Below, in pieces: positions 37,108 to 45,999 of a DNA stretch of 64,000 nucleotides. The notes under the pieces are model-generated. The model did not search any database. It saw only the letters and a list, made by a program, of their open reading frames with translations, and was not told the DNA's origin. This DNA is from CAWJTV01 sp963845695 (GTDB taxonomy: Bacteria; Planctomycetota; Planctomycetia; Isosphaerales; Isosphaeraceae). Position 1 is the first letter of the stretch. Every line of letters starts with the position of its first letter. Position numbers and translations under genes: made by a program. The DNA lies in the NCBI GenBank assembly GCA_963845695.1, contig CAWJTQ010000016.1, positions 124,001-188,000 on the forward strand. Direction: 5' to 3'.

Positions 37108-37545
37108 ATGTGGCTGTTGCGGTCCGCCCGAAAGAATCGCTGGGAGAACCGTCGCGGTGACGACCCCGCGCACGTCAGCGAAGCTGCGAAGGATTTGACG
37201 CTACGAGCTGGTGAGGAGGGCCTTTCTCTCTTCGAGGTCGAGAATGAGGAGGAAGGTGAGCGCGTTGCCACGAGCCTCGGCGTGCATCGAACGCTCACAC
37301 TCGGTCGATCCGACCACGTCGATTACCTCCTGATCCCCTCGGAGACCTTTGCGCAGTTGGGACTAACTGTCGTTCCTGTGCCCGACCCTCGCCTCGAAGC
37401 CCCGTTGTCCGAGTTGCACCGGGAGGCCAAGGGGATCACTGATGAGATTAGCCTGCAACTCGCGGCGGCCATCCTGAAGGCAAGACGATTCCAGGTGAAT
37501 CGGATCAAGAAGCAGGACGTCGAGAAGACAGTGAAAGGGGGTTGA
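37108..37545 (+). CDS. Hypothetical protein
   Basis: A 145-residue soluble, acidic protein (LFEVENEEEGERVATSLGVH, VDYLLIPSETFAQLGLTVVP). No domain recognised. It is immediately downstream of the HEAT-like gene and may be its partner. The start at 37108 is the only good one in the frame. Confidence 0.5.
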   Translation: MWLLRSARKNRWENRRGDDPAHVSEAAKDLTLRAGEEGLSLFEVENEEEGERVATSLGVHRTLTLGRSDHVDYLLIPSETFAQLGLTVVPVPDPRLEAPLSELHREAKGITDEISLQLAAAILKARRFQVNRIKKQDVEKTVKGG

Positions 37546-37555
37546 TCGCAAGATC

Positions 37556-38288
37556 ATGGACACAAGCCGCCGATCGACGCGATCACGAAGCCGGGTTACG
37601 AAAGCTCCACCGCAACCTCACGACCGCTGGGCCGCGGCCGTGCGGCATCTCCGCAAGGTGGATCCCCACCTGCGGGCGATCATCGACCGGATCGGTCCTT
37701 GCCGGCTGGAGCCGCGCGCGGATCGGTTCGGGACGCTGGTCAATTCGATCATCGGCCAGCAGATCTCGTCAAAGGCCGCTCGACTCGATTGCCCGGCGGT
37801 TGATCGCCATCGGCGGTGAGCCGCATCATCCTCAGCGGTTGATTGCGCTCGGGGAATTGACACTCCGATCGGTCGGCTTATCGGGGGCCAAGGCCCGGTA
37901 TGTGCTCAACCTGTCGGAAGCGGTCGACTCCGGCTCGGTGCCGCTCGATGCGATCGACGATTCGTGGGACGACGCTCGGATCATCCAGACGCTCACCACC
38001 ATCAAGGGGATCGGCGTCTGGACGGCCGAGATGTTCCTGATCTTCGCGCTCAACCGGCCCGACGTGCTCCCCGTCGGCGACATGGGCGTGCGCGTCGGCA
38101 TCAAGAACCGTCACGGCTTGGCCGAGCTTCCCAAGCCCAAGGAATGCCACGCGCTGGCCGAGCACTGGCGGCCCTATCGCAGCATCGCCAGTTGGTATCT
38201 CTGGAAGGGCGCCGATACGCCCGAGACCCCGACCGTGGTCGACGTCGAGGAACGAACGCCGTCCCCGCGCCTCAAGCGGACGGGTTGA
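37556..38288 (+). CDS. DNA-3-methyladenine glycosylase, AlkA/HhH-GPD type (frameshifted)
   Basis: Base-excision repair glycosylase of the HhH-GPD superfamily. The first frame gives WAAAVRHLRKVDPHLRAIID and FGTLVNSIIGQQISSKAA. After a one-base slip near 37783 the next frame gives IARRLIAIGG, then the helix-hairpin-helix TLTTIKGIGVWTAEMFLIFA and PDVLPVGDMGVRVGI, where the Asp is the catalytic residue. The last about 20 residues are polar. Removes alkylated purines such as 3-methyladenine. No ada/alkB neighbour. Confidence 0.85.
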
Positions 38289-38328
38289 CGAGGTCGTTTT
38301 CTCGAGCACAGGAGCACCAGAACGCGCC

Positions 38329-39896
38329 ATGATCTTCGACTTGATCATCAAGGGAGGCTGGGTGATCGACGGCTCCGGTGGGCCGCCGTATCGGGCAGAC
38401 GTCGCCATTGCTGGAATCGATGATCGCCGACGTGGGCCGGCTCGACGGGGTCGGAGGCCGCGCGCGTCCTCGACGCAACCGGACGGTACGTCGTCCCCGG
38501 CTTCATCGACGCCCATGTCCACGGCGACCTCATGCTCCTGGCGGACCCGATCCACTGCCCGCCCTACGCCAGGGGGTGACCACCTATCTGATCGGCCAGG
38601 ACGGCAGCTCGTTCGCCCCGGCCTCTCCGGCCACGCTCGACTACATGCGCCGTTATACCGCCGGGTTCAACGGCAACCCGCCCGGACTGGCCTACGACTG
38701 GCGGACGGTCAACGAGTACCTGGCCCGCTTCGACCGCTCGACCGCGATCAACGTCGCGTACCTCATTCCTAACGGCAACATCCGGATGGAAGTCATGGGG
38801 CTGGATCCTCGCCCGGCCACCGAGGACGAGATCCACGCGATGCAGACGCTCGTCCGCGAAGGGATGGACGCCGGCGCGATCGGGCTGTCCACGGGCCTGG
38901 ATTATATCCCGAGCCTCTACGCCGACGCCCGCGAGATCGCTGCATTGTGCGAGCCGATCGTCGCGGAGAACGGCGTCTACGTCACCCACATGCGGGGCTA
39001 TGGCCCGAATGCCGACGTGGGCATGCGCGAGGTCTACGAGATCGCCAGAGCCTCGGGCGTCCCGGCCCATGTCTCGCACTACAACGGCCCGGCTGACCCG
39101 TTGCTCCCCCTGATCGACGAGGGTCGTGCGCTGGGGCTCGACCTGACGTTATGACACCTATCCGTATCTGGCGGGGAGCACGATCCTCGGCATGGTGGCG
39201 CTGCCGGGCTGGGTTCAGGAAGGCGGCATCGAGGCGACCGTCGAGCGGCTCCGCGACCCGGCCGTCCGCATCCGGCTGAAGTCCGAGTGGTTCTCGGGCC
39301 CGACGCCTTATCCCCTGGAGCGAATCACGATCGCGATGGTCGCGAATCCCGACTGGCAGTGGGCGGAGGGGCAAACGGTCATCGCGGCGGCCGAGACAGG
39401 CGAAGATGCGATCCCGGCGACTTTGTCTGCGAGGTCCTCTCGGTCTCGGGAATGGCCGTGGGCATCGTGGGGTTCCGCCCAGGAGATCGGACCGAGGCCG
39501 ACGTCCGCGCGATCCTGCGGCATCCGGCGCACATGGCGGGCTCCGACGGCATCTTCCGCGGCGGCTTCCCGCACCCGCGCGGCTGGGGGGCCTTCGCCCG
39601 GTACCTGGGCTATCACACCCGTCAGCTCGGCGACTATTCCTGGTCCGAGGCCGTGACCCACCTGGCGACCCACGCCGCGCGCCGGTTCCGCCTGACCGAT
39701 CGTGGGCTCATCCGGCCCGGATTTCGTCGCCGACATCGCCGTGTTCGACCCGAGCACCGTGATCGACCGCTCGACCTACGCCGCGGGCCGGACGCTCGCC
39801 GAGGGCGTGGATCACGTCCTCGTCAACGGGACGCCGGTCCTGGTGGACGGTGAGCCCACCGGCGCGACACCTGGGCGAGCTTTGCGGAGAGGTTGA
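38329..39896 (+). CDS. N-acyl-D-amino-acid deacylase / D-aminoacylase family (many frameshifts)
   Basis: Amidohydrolase-superfamily enzyme: DLIIKGGWVIDGSGGPPYRA at the start, PGFIDAHVHGDLM with the HxH metal site, QGVTTYLIGQDGSS, TGLDYIPSLYADAREIAALC, YVTHMRGYG with a metal His, PAHVSHYNG, HPAHMAGSDGIFRGGFPHPR and C-terminal FVADIAVFDPSTVIDRSTYA. These blocks lie in three frames, with slips near 38413, 38455, 38560, 39150 (an extra T in ACGTTATGAC), 39405 and 39712. Apart from TTATGA at 39150 no nonsense codon is needed. Predicted to release amino acids from N-acyl-D-amino acids or related peptides. Confidence 0.75.
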
Positions 39897-39944
39897 GACC
39901 TTGGTCAGGAAATCCCCGCGCGGCCCTGGACGCAACCCACGGGG

Positions 39945-40010
39945 AATTCAAGATTCGAGATTCCACATTCAAGAGACCGGAATTCCAGATTCAAGAAACC
40001 GGAAAGGCCT
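39945..40010 (+). repeat. Short degenerate GATTC/ATTCAAGA repeats
   Basis: Several imperfect copies of ATTCAAGATTC-like and GAATTC-like units (for example AATTCAAGATTCGAGATTCC and ATTCAAGAAACCGG) lie between the deacylase gene and the zinc-ribbon gene. AT-rich compared with surroundings. No function assigned; too degenerate to be a regular array. Confidence 0.4.
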
Positions 40011-40053
40011 CCATCGAACGAACGCCAGGCCCTCCCTTGTGAACGAGGTCGCC

Positions 40054-41173
40054 ATGTTCATGCTCTTCACGTGCAAAACTGCGGGAAGCGGATCAAGGTC
40101 GATGCCCGGTCTCAAGGCAAGCGGGGGCGATGTAGCAACTGCGGCCAGATCATGGTGATCCCGCATATTGAGGGCGATGCGCATGCACCCTGGCCGGCTC
40201 ACGCGCTCGCGCATGGACCTCCGCCCTTACCTCTTCAAGCCCACGAACCGACGCCTACATCCGACGCGCCGTTCCGCCTCAGCCCGCCGGATTCGCGACC
40301 TGAGGTCATCCGCGACGCCCCGGTCCTGGTCGAACCCGCAGCATCTCGAGCGGCATGCGACTGCCGAGGGGTTCTCCGAATTCGAGCTGGTCGCCGAGGA
40401 CATCAATCCCGACGAGGCGGCCCTCGCCGCTCCCGAGGTCCGGCGCGGGCTGCGCGAGCTCGCCGAATTCCAGAAGGACCAGCGGCCTTACAGCTGAGCG
40501 GCGATCCGGACCAGAGTTTCCTGTTCGGTTGGGATCGCGCGATCCGGGCCGGCGGGCTGGCTTCTTGTGAAGTGGCGGAAGGGCGTCGGACTGGTCCTGC
40601 GAGGGCTCCGCTTGGATCGACGACTGGGCTTATCTCATCTCGGTCCCCTTCATCGTCCTGAGCGTGTTCGCGATCGCCATCGAGAATCGAGGGCTGGTGC
40701 ACACCGGTGCGGTGGTGGTCGTGCTGGCGAATTATGGGCGGTTCTGGACCGATCTGTTGGCCATCCTCGTCCGTCCGTTCAAGGAAGGTCCGGTCCACGG
40801 GCTGGCCTTTCTGTTTCCGCCCTATGGGATCTATTACCTGTGGACGCGATGGGGAACGTTCAAACCCACCTTTCGCCGATTGCTCACGTCGTGTCTACCG
40901 ATCGTGTTGGTGGTCCTGGCTTACGCCTATCTTCCCTTCATCAATCCGGCGGCCCAGGAGGCCAAGAGCTTTCCTGAGAAGATCCGGAGCGGGGGCCGGG
41001 AACTCGTCAATGAGATCCGTCGTGATGTGAATGAGATCCGTGAGGATGTGAGAAAGCTGAAGAAGAAAACACCGCGCGCGAGGAGCCAGGAGAACCGGCG
41101 CGGGAGCCCTCGCCGTGAGACCTGCCGGTCTGCTCGTCAGGGTGTCGATGACCGTCAGCGCGATGCCGTTTGA
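40054..41173 (+). CDS. Zinc-ribbon membrane protein (several frameshifts)
   Basis: The N-terminus is a two-Cys-pair zinc ribbon. The run AAAA in GTGCAAAACTGCGGG should be five A to read CKNCGKRIKVDARSQ and RGRCSNCGQIM. A Pro-rich linker follows, then in another frame EFELVAEDINPDEAALAAPE, then SFLFGWDRAIRAGG, and in a third frame three hydrophobic segments (PFIVLSVFAIAIENRGLVH, VVVVLANYGRFWTDLLAILV, PIVLVVLAYAYLPFI) and a charged helical C-terminus. Planctomycete membrane proteins of this build are common and unassigned. At least three indels must be assumed. Confidence 0.55.
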
Positions 41174-41367
41174 GAGGCACTTGACGTGAGCTCGCATCGA
41201 TTTCCAGCCTCGAATGTCTCTCGAGGGCTCGTCGAATCTCGATTGGTTCCCGAGTCGAATGTTACAATGGCAGGATGCTTCCTCGTGAGTCGAAGGACCC
41301 GCGCGGTAACGGGTCGGGATATCGGGTGTGCGGGCGGGTTCGGCACCGGCGGAGATAGGAACGCGTA

Positions 41368-42101
41368 GTGAAGGTCTACCTGCTGTCGATCGACAACCGC
41401 CGGTTCTTCTTCTACGCGGATGCGTCGGAGGCGTCCGCGACGAGGACCTCTCGGAACGATCCCTTCCCACGAGTACCGGGATCTGGGGCCGGCTCCAGGA
41501 GCACTATCACCAGCTCAAGTCGACCTGGGACCATTCCGACTCGCGCGTCGCCCGATGGACGCGCCGAAGCTGGGAGTGGCTGCACTCCTGGTCCCATCCC
41601 GACGAATCGATGCTCGTGCGGTTGCGGTCGGCCCGACGCATCGACCTGCACCATCCCGCCTCGCGCACGGCGACCGAGGTCCGCGCCCTCTGGGCCGACT
41701 ACTTGAATCATCGATGGTGGCGCCATCTCCTCTGGATGACCGCCAACGGCCTGGTCGCGCCCTTCGCCCTGGCGACTCTCTGGATCCTGCCCGGCCCCAA
41801 TCTGATCGGCTACTGGTTCGCGTATCGGGCGATCCATCACTCGCTGATCGTCTGGGGAATCCGGCGGGTGCGGAAGGCCCGAATCCAGATCGAGCTGCAT
41901 CCCATCGCCTCACTCGATCGGCCGATCGAGCGCAACGATGAGGGCAAGGCCAAGCACGCCGCACTCGATGGAGACGCCACAGAGCTCGACGAGCACGTGG
42001 CCTGGTCCGAGTCCGAGCCATCGGTCGTGATCGAGGGCGAGGATCGGCCCGGAGACGAAACACCGAGAAACCCCATGAACGCCGAGTCCGAAGGGTTCTG
42101 A
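41368..42101 (+). CDS. Membrane protein, possibly mitochondrial K+/H+ exchange-related (PF10173-like) (frameshifted)
   Basis: It starts at GTG 41368 (KVYLLSIDNRRFFFYADASE), slips near 41435, and continues as DEDLSERSLPTSTGIWGRLQ, then a basic amphipathic part, two hydrophobic segments (GLVAPFALATLWILPGPNLI, GYWFAYRAIHHSLIVWGIRR) and an acidic tail. The WxLPGPNxxxYW motif and the opening KVYLLSID pattern recall the Mit_KHE1 family, but I am not sure. It ends 11 bases before the next gene. Confidence 0.5.
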
Positions 42102-42112
42102 GACAGGTGGAC

Positions 42113-42842
42113 ATGAGACTACTGAGCTATAACATTCATAAGGGAATCGGCGGACGCGATCGCCGCTATCGCCTCGAGCGGAGTCATCCGGGTCATCGAG
42201 GACGAGAACCCGGACCTCATCTGCCTCCAGGAGGTGGACCGCCACGTGGCACGGACCCGGCACGACGATCAGCCCAGGAAGCTGAGCGAAGCCCTGAATG
42301 CGGCGGCCCATCTCTACCAGCTCAACGTACGGCACAAGTCGGGCGGGTACGGTAACCTGGTCCTGTCGCGCTGGCCGATCCGCCACCACCATCATGTGTC
42401 GCTTCGGCTCAAGAAGCGGAAGCCTCGCGGCGCCCAGATGGCGGTCGTCGAGACGCCGGAAGGCCCGATCCATCTCGTGCACTGGCACCTGGGCCTGGCG
42501 GAGCGCGAACGGCACTGGCAGGTCCGGCACCTGCTCGAGCATGCGCTGTTCGGTGAATCGGCCCACTTGCCGACGTTGATCGTCGGCGACTTCAACGACT
42601 GGCTCAACACGCTGGGCAAGGGTCCGTTCCTGCACCATGGCTTCGTGCAGGCGACGGCGCCGCGGTCGCGATTTCGCTCATTCCCGGCTTACTTGCCGGT
42701 CGCCTCACTGGACAAGGCATTCTTCCGCGGCCCGGTGGAAGTCAGACACGCCCGGATCGTCCGGTCGCGACTGGCCCGCGACGCCTCCGACCACCTGCCG
42801 CTGGTCGTTGATTTCCATCTGAATCACCATGCTCCGCGATGA
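42113..42842 (+). CDS. Endonuclease/exonuclease/phosphatase family protein (frameshifted)
   Basis: Metal-dependent EEP-fold hydrolase. MRLLSYNIHKGIGGRDRRYR opens it (the N is a metal-site residue). A slip near 42170 leads to VIRVIEDENPDLICLQEVDR, with the catalytic Glu. Then come HWHLGLAERERHW, IVGDFNDW, and the final DASDHLPLVVDFHL, where DH is the catalytic pair. Related proteins hydrolyse phosphodiesters or phospholipid head groups. The last 64 bases (42779-42842) recur at 43539-43602 beyond a toxin-antitoxin pair, so the C-terminus was apparently regenerated after an insertion. Confidence 0.85.
42779..42842 (+). repeat. Direct repeat, left copy (3' end of EEP gene)
   Basis: 64 bases matching 43539-43602 at 57 of 64 positions. 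They encode DASDHLPLVVDFHLNHHAPR and the stop. The repeat brackets a 696-base segment that carries the toxin-antitoxin genes. Confidence 0.85.
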
Positions 42843-42868
42843 GTCTCGCGGTGTCGTCAAGACCCGCA

Positions 42869-43141
42869 TCAGGGCTGACTTCCCATCGCTGCTTCGGCCT
42901 GAGCGAGCCGTCGGTCGATTTCCTCAAGGCTGCTCTTGCCGGGTTCTGCGGCACGCTCAGCCAGGAACGACATGAACCGCTCGTTCCGCGAAAGCTCGGC
43001 GACCTCCCGATCGAACGCATCGGCTGCTTCCAGAATGAATTCCACTCCATTCTCGTTTCGGATCAATACGGAGTCCACCGCGGCGAATCGCAACAGATCG
43101 TCGATACTCGGTTGCTCTTGTCTCAAGTCAATTTCTTTCAT
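42869..43141 (-). CDS. Antitoxin-like partner of RelE/ParE toxin
   Basis: A 90-residue acidic protein (MKEIDLRQEQPSIDDLLRFA, FDREVAELSRNERFMSFLAE) with no known DNA-binding motif visible, translated from a start overlapping the toxin stop by 4 bases (ATGA). Toxin-first order with a small acidic downstream partner is typical of several RelE/ParE modules in cyanobacteria and planctomycetes. The role is inferred from position. Confidence 0.7.
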   Translation of the reverse strand: MKEIDLRQEQPSIDDLLRFAAVDSVLIRNENGVEFILEAADAFDREVAELSRNERFMSFLAERAAEPGKSSLEEIDRRLAQAEAAMGSQP

Positions 43142-43431
43142 CTTTCGACTCTCTTCCCTCGGATAAAAAGCTCATTGTGTTCTTTGTGGCCGATCGAAAC
43201 GATCTTAACGACAGTATCGCCCTCGATCTCATAGAACACGCGAAAATCGCCGATTCGCAACTCCCACGGAGCGAGGAGATTGACAGCCAGCCGTTTGCGA
43301 CGCTTGCTCTCCACATTTGCGTCGAACAACAAATATAGCTTAATTCCGTCGATAATCCCTCGCTGTTCAAAGACCTCGTAGAATTCGAGATCGGTCTCGG
43401 CACTATGAGAAAAGACGACGTCGAATCTCAT
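43138..43431 (-). CDS. RelE/ParE family toxin
   Basis: A 97-residue protein of the RelE/ParE fold: MRFDVVFSHSAETDLEFYEV, then NLLAPWELRIGDFRVFYEIE, where the RxGDxRVxYxI block is the family signature, and VVKIVSIGHKEHNELFIRGK. RelE members cut ribosome-bound mRNA, while ParE members poison gyrase; the sequence does not settle which. A minus-strand TACAAT at 43490-43485 could be its -10 box, about 55 bases upstream. The module lies between two copies of the EEP gene end. Confidence 0.88.
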   Translation of the reverse strand: MRFDVVFSHSAETDLEFYEVFEQRGIIDGIKLYLLFDANVESKRRKRLAVNLLAPWELRIGDFRVFYEIEGDTVVKIVSIGHKEHNELFIRGKRVER

Positions 43432-43538
43432 CCACAGACTTCTGTCGAGACTCGAGTGCAGGCCGTCCCTGAGGTTACATCTCTATTGTATTCGGGTGTC
43501 GTCCAGACGACCAGCGGGACATCCTCGCTACTGGGATG

Positions 43539-43602
43539 CGACGCCTCCGACCAGTCGCCGCTGGTCGTGGATTTCCATCTGAATCACCATGCCGCGCGGT
43601 GA
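43539..43602 (+). repeat. Direct repeat, right copy (old 3' end of EEP gene)
   Basis: Second copy of 42779-42842, encoding DASDQSPLVVDFHLNHHAAR plus stop. There are seven differences, three of them consecutive. One copy is likely the original gene end displaced by insertion of the toxin-antitoxin segment, and the other was brought by the inserted DNA. Confidence 0.85.
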
Positions 43603-43681
43603 CGAGCGGACCATCGTTCCCTGGATGCGATGCGTTAGCACGGGATTCGCTCGCCGGTTGGCCTCTTCCCGACTCAGCGAT

Positions 43682-43687
43682 TACAAT
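43682..43687 (+). promoter_or_regulatory. Candidate -10 box upstream of the ATPase gene
   Basis: TACAAT at 43682-43687, with TTGGCC at 43658-43663 eighteen bases before, makes a weak promoter about 115 bases upstream of the ATPase start. The same TTACAATGG context occurs at 41262-41270, upstream of another gene. Confidence 0.3.
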
Positions 43688-43804
43688 GGAATCTGACGCG
43701 CGACCGGCTGACCTGAGCGCTCGGGCACCCGCTCCAGGCTCAGGTGGCCGACGTATCCCATGATTCCGGCATGACCTTGCTCTCCTCCGCCTGGAGCCAG
43801 CCTC

Positions 43805-45025
43805 GTGGACGATCCGACCCTGATCACACGAGTCGTTCTCAAGAATTACAAGAGCATCGCGCGATGCGACGTTCGCCTGCGACCGCTGATGTTCCTGGTC
43901 GGTCCCAACGGCTCGGGAAAGAGCAATTTCCTCGATGCCTTGCGGTTCGTCTCCGACGCCCTCAATACGTCGCTCGACCACGCCCTGCGCGATCGGGGAG
44001 GCATTCAGGAGGTCCGCCGCCGTTCGGGCGGCCATCCCAATCACTTCAGCATCTCCCTGGTATTTCAGCTTCCCAATGGAAACGTGGGGGAATACGAATT
44101 CCGCATCGGAGCGCGAACTCAGGGTGGTTATGAGGTTCAATGGGAAGAATGCCGCCTGAGCCCGCCCATCGCTCTGGCGGCTAAAGTCTTTTATCAAGTC
44201 CAGGCAGGAACGGTGACGGCAACCAGCCTCGCGACGCCCCCCGCGGCGGCGAGCGACCGCCTCTATCTCGTCAACGTTTCCGGGATCCGCGAGTTCCGGC
44301 CGCTCTACGACGCTCTGACTCACATGGCGTTCTATAACCTCAATCCCGACCGGATCCGGGACCTGCAAGCGCCTGATGCCGGCGAATTCCTCCGCCGCGA
44401 TGGTGGCAACTTGGCCAGCGTGCTCGGGCGACTGGAGCGCGATGGCCCAGGCATCAAGGCACGCATTGAAGAATACCTCTCGAAAGTCGTGCCCGGTGTC
44501 CGAGGGGCCAAGGCCAAGGCGGTCGGTCCCAAGGAAACGATCGAGTTCCGCCAGGAGGTGGCCGGTAGCAAGCATCCCTGGCATTTCTTCGCGGCGAACA
44601 TGTCAGACGGCACGTTGCGGGCACTCGGCATCCTCGTCGCGCTGCTTCAGTCGAGCAACGGCCAGGCTTTCCGTGTACCGCTGGTCGGGATTGAGGAACC
44701 TGAGATCGCGCTCCACCCCGCGGCGGCGGGCGTCTTGCGCGACAGCCTGCGCGACGCCAGCGAGACGACCCAGGTACTGGTCACCAGCCACAGCCCCGAC
44801 CTTCTCGACGACCCGGAAATCCCTGATGAGTGGATCCTACCCGTCATCGCCGAGCAGGGAGAAACCAAGATCGGCCCCCTCGATGAAGCTGGGCGGAGTG
44901 CGATCCGAGATCGGCTTTACACACCGGGAGAACTTCTCAGGCTCGACCAGCTTCGACCTGAAATACCGGCCGAGCGGATTCCCGCCGCAACACCCTCCCT
45001 GTTCGCCGGAGAGGATGAGCCCTGA
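43805..45025 (+). CDS. AAA/ABC-type ATPase of the RecF/OLD-like class
   Basis: A 406-residue ATPase: RVVLKNYKSIARCDVRLRPL, Walker A FLVGPNGSGKSNFLDALRF (about residue 32), a long middle part, the ABC-signature-like ANMSDGTLRALGILVALLQ, Walker B PLVGIEEPEIALHP and H-loop QVLVTSHSPDLLDD. It reads from GTG 43805. This class (AAA_15/AAA_21) includes sensors in two-gene defence systems. Its stop overlaps the start of a DUF4276 gene by one base, fitting such a pair. The neighbourhood of mobile and toxin genes supports, but does not prove, a defence role. Confidence 0.88.
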   Translation: MDDPTLITRVVLKNYKSIARCDVRLRPLMFLVGPNGSGKSNFLDALRFVSDALNTSLDHALRDRGGIQEVRRRSGGHPNHFSISLVFQLPNGNVGEYEFRIGARTQGGYEVQWEECRLSPPIALAAKVFYQVQAGTVTATSLATPPAAASDRLYLVNVSGIREFRPLYDALTHMAFYNLNPDRIRDLQAPDAGEFLRRDGGNLASVLGRLERDGPGIKARIEEYLSKVVPGVRGAKAKAVGPKETIEFRQEVAGSKHPWHFFAANMSDGTLRALGILVALLQSSNGQAFRVPLVGIEEPEIALHPAAAGVLRDSLRDASETTQVLVTSHSPDLLDDPEIPDEWILPVIAEQGETKIGPLDEAGRSAIRDRLYTPGELLRLDQLRPEIPAERIPAATPSLFAGEDEP

Positions 45026-45357
45026 TGCCGTCCCTGTCGATCGCGTGCATCGTGGAAGGTCACGGCGAAGTCCAGGCTGTTCTCATCCTGATCCGCCGGA
45101 CCGCGGCCATCATCGATCCGGCGCTCGCGATCGATGTGAAACCGCCTTTGCGAATCTCGCGCTCCAAGCTGATTCGCGGTCAAGAACTCGAGCGAGCCGT
45201 CGAGTTCGCCGCTCGAAAAACCGGCAACCAGGGAGGCATTCTGATTCTGGTCGATTCCGACGACGATTGCCCGGCGAACTCGGCCCCGAGCTCCTCGCTC
45301 GTGCCCGCAAGGCCCGGAGCAAGTAAGTATCTTTTATTGCCTATCCCCGCATCGTAG
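45025..45357 (+). pseudogene. DUF4276 family protein, truncated/frameshifted
   Basis: N-terminal third of a DUF4276 protein: SIACIVEGHGEVQAVLILIR and GGILILVDSDDDCP, the acidic motif typical of this TOPRIM-like family. After CP the frame slips (near 45270-45280): the family-like PGELGPELLARARKARSK continues in the next frame and ends at a TAA near 45326. The rest of the usual about 200-residue protein is missing. It is translationally coupled to the upstream ATPase. The C-terminal loss would leave the pair inactive unless a helper exists elsewhere. Confidence 0.7.
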
Positions 45358-45552
45358 CCGATAGTCTCCGCGAAGTTACGGATAGTATCACGGACGACGT
45401 CATAATACGCTCTGGTCGGCATGGGCCGCCTCCTTGGGAAAGAACAGCTCGCTCATCTTGGAATAATAGTGTAGATATAAGCACTATAGATTCCGTATTC
45501 TGACGGGTCCCGAGACGCGACTCGATCGCACAACGAAGGGAACCGCGCTGGC

Positions 45553-45999
45553 TCACGAAATCCCGAGCCGATCAATTCGCCGGGGGATGGCATCCCACGG
45601 CGACCCAGGCTTGCCGCGCCGCACCAGTGTGGGGCGGTTCAGATTCAGCGCGAGGACCGTGGCGCGGCCGGTTGGAGTCGAACCCAGGATGTGATCACCG
45701 GCTTCCGACCAGCGAAAGTGATCCGACCAGACTTGGTCCCGCGGATTGAACAGGCGAACGACCTCCCCAGAGACGGGGACCAAGGCCGCGATCCGGCAGC
45801 CCTTCGCGTCGTTGCACAGCGAGCAGGCGAGCCAGAGGTTTCCTTCCTCGGTCCGGCCGCCGAGCGCTTCCGGAATGAGGTGATCGAGTTCCATGGGCGT
45901 ACCCACGACGGTCTCCTGGGTCAGACAATAGCGGCAACGGTGGCGCGCTTGGGCGGCGACCTTGGCACGCAGGGCCTTGGAGATGTAGGTTCCGCTCAT
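45553..45999 (-). CDS. HNH endonuclease
   Basis: A 148-residue HNH protein: RHRCRYCLTQETVVG (first Cys pair), PMELDHLIPEALGGRTEEGN (DH of the HNH core), then LWLACSLCNDAKG with the second Cys pair and terminal Asn. The C-terminal half is a family-specific extension (FNPRDQVWSDHFRW). Its start overlaps the stop of the upstream small gene by 4 bases, a common pairing in planctomycetes and cyanobacteria. Confidence 0.88.
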   Translation of the reverse strand: MSGTYISKALRAKVAAQARHRCRYCLTQETVVGTPMELDHLIPEALGGRTEEGNLWLACSLCNDAKGCRIAALVPVSGEVVRLFNPRDQVWSDHFRWSEAGDHILGSTPTGRATVLALNLNRPTLVRRGKPGSPWDAIPRRIDRLGIS

